From contig CBDEAT010000004.1 of assembly GCA_965236175.1 (NCBI GenBank), positions 1 through 64,000 on the forward strand: 64,000 nucleotides of DNA, given 5' to 3'. The position numbers and the translations under genes were made by a program. The DNA is from Fontibacterium universale (GTDB taxonomy: Bacteria > Pseudomonadota > Alphaproteobacteria > Pelagibacterales > Pelagibacteraceae). The notes beneath the pieces were generated by a model. That model was given only the letters and a program-made list of their open reading frames with translations. It ran no database searches and was not told where the DNA came from. This document shows positions 61,048 to 64,000 of this stretch, in pieces. Every line of letters starts with the position of its first letter. Positions within the stretch are counted from its first letter, which is position 1.

Positions 61048-63618
61048 AGCGCCGCAGCAATTTTTATATTTTTTACCAGAACCACAAGTGCAAGAAGCAT
61101 TTCTTGAAACTTTTTCTTGAACTGTGGGTTGTTGAGGTTGTGAAGGTCGATCTTCTTTGGTTACTTGAATATTAATTAAGAACATAATTAAATTTTCTTT
61201 AATTTTTGAAAGTAGATCTTTAAATAAATTAAAACTTTCTCTCTTATATTCATCTAATGGGTTTTTTTGACCATAGCCTCTAAGACCAATTACTTGTCTT
61301 AATTGCTCAAGATATTGTAAGTGGCTTCTCCATTCATAATCAAGATTTTGCAGAAAAATTCTCTTTTCAACATCTTTGTTAATTTCATCTCCAGCGGTAG
61401 CAATTCTTGCATTTCGTCTTTGGTCAAAGTGATTTTTTAAGAATTCTTTTTGTTCAGAACTGCTTTTTGAAAGCCAGGCGTTAAAATCATTATCATCTAT
61501 TTTAGTTCCGCATAAACGCTCAGTTTTTGTTTTAATTAATTTTTTAGTATTAGCGTCGGCGCTATCCCTGTAGCTATGTATTTCATTAATTAGATTTTCT
61601 ACAATCTCATCAAAGACGTCATTCACTACATTATAAATATTTGGATTTTTTATTACCCCTAATCTTTGTTCGAAAATTACTTTTCTTTGATCGTTCATTA
61701 CATCATCAAACTGTAATAAAGTTTTTCTGATATCAAAGTTTCTCCCCTCAACTTTTTGTTGTGCCTTTTCTAAAGCTTTGTTGATCCAGGGATGATCAAT
61801 AGATTCCCCTTCTTTAAGTCCTAGCTTTTGCAACATAAAATCAATTTTTTCAGATCCAAAAATTCTCATTAGATCATCTTGTAAACTTAGATAAAAAATA
61901 GAAGCACCTTTATCGCCCTGTCTTCCAGTTCGACCTCTTAACTGGTTGTCTATTCTTCTGCTCTCATGACGTTCTGTTCCAATAACAAATAATCCACCAC
62001 TCTCTAATACTTTAGCTTTTTCTTCTTCATGCTCTTGTTTAGTTTTTTCAACCAAAACTTTATCGTTCGTTCCACCTTCTCTAATTTTTAGATCTAAATT
62101 ACCGCCAAGCTGAATATCAGTTCCTCTGCCGGCCATGTTTGTTGCAATGGTAACCGCACCAATTCTTCCTGCTTGAGCAATGATATTTGCTTCTTGTTCG
62201 TGAAATTTAGCATTCAAAACATTATGTTTTATCGATTCTTGTTTTAAAATTTTGGAAATTCTCTCAGATTTTTCAATGCTAGTAGTTCCAATTAAAACAG
62301 GCTGTTTTTTTTCATTAGCTGAAACAATTTCTTTTATAATTGCATTAAATTTTTCTTTTTCAGTTCTAAAAATTTTATCATTAAAATCTTTTCTAACCAT
62401 CGGTCTATTCGTTGGCACCTCAACTACATCTAATTTGTAAATTTCATAAAATTCTTCAGCTTCCGTCAAGGCAGTTCCTGTCATGCCAGAGAGTTTTTCA
62501 TATAATCTGAAATAATTTTGAAATGTTATCGAAGCTAAAGTTTGATTTTCATTTTGAATTTGAACACCTTCTTTTGCTTCGATTGCTTGATGCAAACCGT
62601 CAGAATATCTTCTGCCTTCCATAATACGACCTGTAAACTCATCAATAATGTAAATTTGATTATCTTTTACGATGTAATCTTTATCTTTAGTAAAAAGCAT
62701 ATTTGCTTTTAAAGACTGATTAATGTGATGAACGATAGATAAATTTTGTGGATCGTAGAAATTAGCTCCTTTTAATAAATTTATTTTTCTTAATTTGTCT
62801 TCAATAAAGTCTATTCCTTTCTCAGTCAGCAATGCACTACGATCTTTTTCATCAGTATCGTAATGTTCTTTGCTTAATTGATTAACTAATTTGTTACATA
62901 AAAAATATTGAGAAGAATTATCTTCTGTAGGCCCAGAAATAATTAAAGGTGTTCTAGCTTCATCAATTAAGATGCTGTCTACTTCGTCAACAATACAGAA
63001 ATAATGTTTTCGCTGTACCATTTCGGCAATAGAGTATTTCATATTGTCTCTTAAATAATCAAATCCAAATTCATTGTTTGTTCCATAAGTGATGTCGCAT
63101 TCGTACTGAGCTTTTCTACTAACATCGTCGATGCCATTTACGATACAGCCAACACTAACTCCTAAAAAATTATAGATTTTTGACATCCATTCAGAGTCAC
63201 GTTTTGCAAGATAGTCATTCACCGTTACAACATGAACGCCTTTTTCTGTTAAGCTATTTAAGTAAGCAGGCAAAGTTGCAACTAATGTTTTTCCTTCCCC
63301 AGTTTTCATTTCTGAAATATTGCCTTGATGAAGAATAATTCCACCTAGTAACTGCACATCAAAATGTCTTTGTCCTGTAGTTCTAATGCTAGCCTCACGT
63401 ACACAAGCAAATGCTTCTGGTAAAATTTTATTTAAATTTTCTCCATTTTTAATTCTTTTTTTAAATTCTTGTGTTTTGTTCTTTAATTCTTCATCTGAAA
63501 GCTTTTGAATTTCAGGTTCTAATGAATTAATTTTTTGAACTAACGGCTGTATTTCAACAAGCTTACGCTCATTAGATGTTTTAAATATTTTTTTTAAAAT
63601 GTTTAAACCGGGTATCAT
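61033..63618 (-). CDS. secA: Preprotein translocase ATPase SecA
   Basis: 861 residues. DEAD-like motor: MKTGEGKTLVATL (Walker A), VDEVDSILIDEARTPLIISG (Walker B region), preprotein cross-linking domain, TNMAGRGTDIQLGG and LRGRTGRQGDKG motifs, helical wing and scaffold, then a linker and the SEC-C zinc motif CTCGSGKKYKNCC at the C-terminus for SecB and lipid contact. It drives export of signal-peptide proteins such as the deacetylase at 308 and the SH3 protein at 18762. Confidence 0.97.
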   Translation of the reverse strand: MIPGLNILKKIFKTSNERKLVEIQPLVQKINSLEPEIQKLSDEELKNKTQEFKKRIKNGENLNKILPEAFACVREASIRTTGQRHFDVQLLGGIILHQGNISEMKTGEGKTLVATLPAYLNSLTEKGVHVVTVNDYLAKRDSEWMSKIYNFLGVSVGCIVNGIDDVSRKAQYECDITYGTNNEFGFDYLRDNMKYSIAEMVQRKHYFCIVDEVDSILIDEARTPLIISGPTEDNSSQYFLCNKLVNQLSKEHYDTDEKDRSALLTEKGIDFIEDKLRKINLLKGANFYDPQNLSIVHHINQSLKANMLFTKDKDYIVKDNQIYIIDEFTGRIMEGRRYSDGLHQAIEAKEGVQIQNENQTLASITFQNYFRLYEKLSGMTGTALTEAEEFYEIYKLDVVEVPTNRPMVRKDFNDKIFRTEKEKFNAIIKEIVSANEKKQPVLIGTTSIEKSERISKILKQESIKHNVLNAKFHEQEANIIAQAGRIGAVTIATNMAGRGTDIQLGGNLDLKIREGGTNDKVLVEKTKQEHEEEKAKVLESGGLFVIGTERHESRRIDNQLRGRTGRQGDKGASIFYLSLQDDLMRIFGSEKIDFMLQKLGLKEGESIDHPWINKALEKAQQKVEGRNFDIRKTLLQFDDVMNDQRKVIFEQRLGVIKNPNIYNVVNDVFDEIVENLINEIHSYRDSADANTKKLIKTKTERLCGTKIDDNDFNAWLSKSSSEQKEFLKNHFDQRRNARIATAGDEINKDVEKRIFLQNLDYEWRSHLQYLEQLRQVIGLRGYGQKNPLDEYKRESFNLFKDLLSKIKENLIMFLINIQVTKEDRPSQPQQPTVQEKVSRNASCTCGSGKKYKNCCGALSKD

Positions 63619-63700
63619 TTTGAGATATTATTACAGATAAATTAAATAGTATAAATTTAGCAACTACCTTATAACTGAAAAAATACTAAATAAAATACAC

Positions 63701-64000
63701 ATGACTACGCTATTTCAAAACTTTTTTAAGAAAAAACAACTTAATAGAGTTACCAAAGATTTCCCCGAGATGCCAAGTATTGATGGACTGGAGATTTCAA
63801 CGGTAAGTGCAGGCTTGTATAATACAAACAGAGATGATGTGAGTTTATTTTATTTTCCTGACGGTGCCATATTTTCAGGAGTTTATACAAAATCTTCAAC
63901 AAGATCTGTTTGTATTGATTGGAATGTTAAGGCAAATAAAAAAGATATCAGAGCTTTATTAGTTAACACTAGAAATGCAAATGCATACACAGGTAAGCAA
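63701..64000 (+). CDS. argJ: Glutamate N-acetyltransferase/acetylglutamate synthase ArgJ, N-terminal part
   Basis: First 100 codons; the gene continues past the right edge. ATG 63701 lies 82 bp from divergent secA. The segment ISTVSAGLYNTNRDDVSLFYF, GVYTKSSTRS and LLVNTRNANAYTGKQ matches the N-terminal half of ArgJ (usual form VNSGNANAxTG). It recycles the acetyl group in arginine synthesis. The autocleavage Ala-Thr site is beyond the window. secA beside argJ is common in Alphaproteobacteria. Confidence 0.88.
   Translation, partial: MTTLFQNFFKKKQLNRVTKDFPEMPSIDGLEISTVSAGLYNTNRDDVSLFYFPDGAIFSGVYTKSSTRSVCIDWNVKANKKDIRALLVNTRNANAYTGKQ

Overview
The window is a gene-dense, strongly AT-rich stretch of an alphaproteobacterial chromosome. 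Gene content and order (miaB-phoH-ybeY-lnt-metK-trmB-nusA-infB-rbfA-truB-rpsO-pnp; fabA-fabB-fabI; ubiE-ubiB-coaBC-dut; mutM, rpsT, dnaA-dnaN-recF-gyrB; RegB/RegA; ChvI/ChvG; bolA, J-protein, cobS-cobT; secA, argJ), the low GC, very short spacers and almost complete lack of intergenic DNA suggest a streamlined marine-type lineage such as Pelagibacterales (SAR11) or a relative. That placement is inferred from gene content and base composition only. No tRNA, rRNA, insertion sequence, prophage or CRISPR array was seen, and no gap longer than 300 bases lacks a gene.

Layout. 1-1907: cell-wall genes (end of a Bax-like glucosaminidase, an exported polysaccharide deacetylase) and tsaB. 1976-16173: one long plus-strand series for RNA and translation (miaB, phoH, ybeY, lnt, metK, trmB, nusA, infB, rbfA, truB, rpsO, pnp). 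It is interrupted by an exact 550-bp tandem duplication at miaB/phoH that leaves a truncated phoH copy and a miaB tail fragment. 16170-23956: minus-strand fatty-acid genes (fabA-fabB-fabI), an SH3 protein, a MoeB/ThiF-like enzyme, dut, coaBC, ubiB, ubiE. 23999-32832: plus-strand mutM, rpsT, dnaA, dnaN, recF, gyrB, regB. 32825-37009: minus-strand polyamine operon (PLP decarboxylase, deoxyhypusine-synthase-like, N-carbamoylputrescine amidase, agmatine deiminase). 37178-39689: regA, a DUF6314 protein, bioY, an ABC ATPase. 39738-50234: polA, chvI-chvG, ahcY, tsaE, an AmgK-like kinase, class I lysyl-tRNA synthetase, pyrD. 50202-56442: two membrane proteins, rpmB, a YhhQ-type transporter, cobT-cobS-J protein and bolA. 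56435-64000: aroB-aroK, a 52-residue membrane ORF, malate synthase A, accA with an unusual C-terminal membrane segment, secA and the start of argJ.

How it works together. The content is housekeeping: RNA modification and translation, replication and repair, lipid and cofactor synthesis, two two-component systems (redox RegBA, envelope ChvGI) and a polyamine route. I found no clear new multi-gene system. The most notable signals are the 550-bp duplication that splits the Walker A motif of the first phoH copy, the tail-anchored form of AccA, a J-domain protein with duplicated zinc-knuckle motifs beside cobST, loss of rimP with its leader hairpin kept, a composite dyad upstream of dnaA, and tail-to-tail gene overlap at almost every convergent junction.
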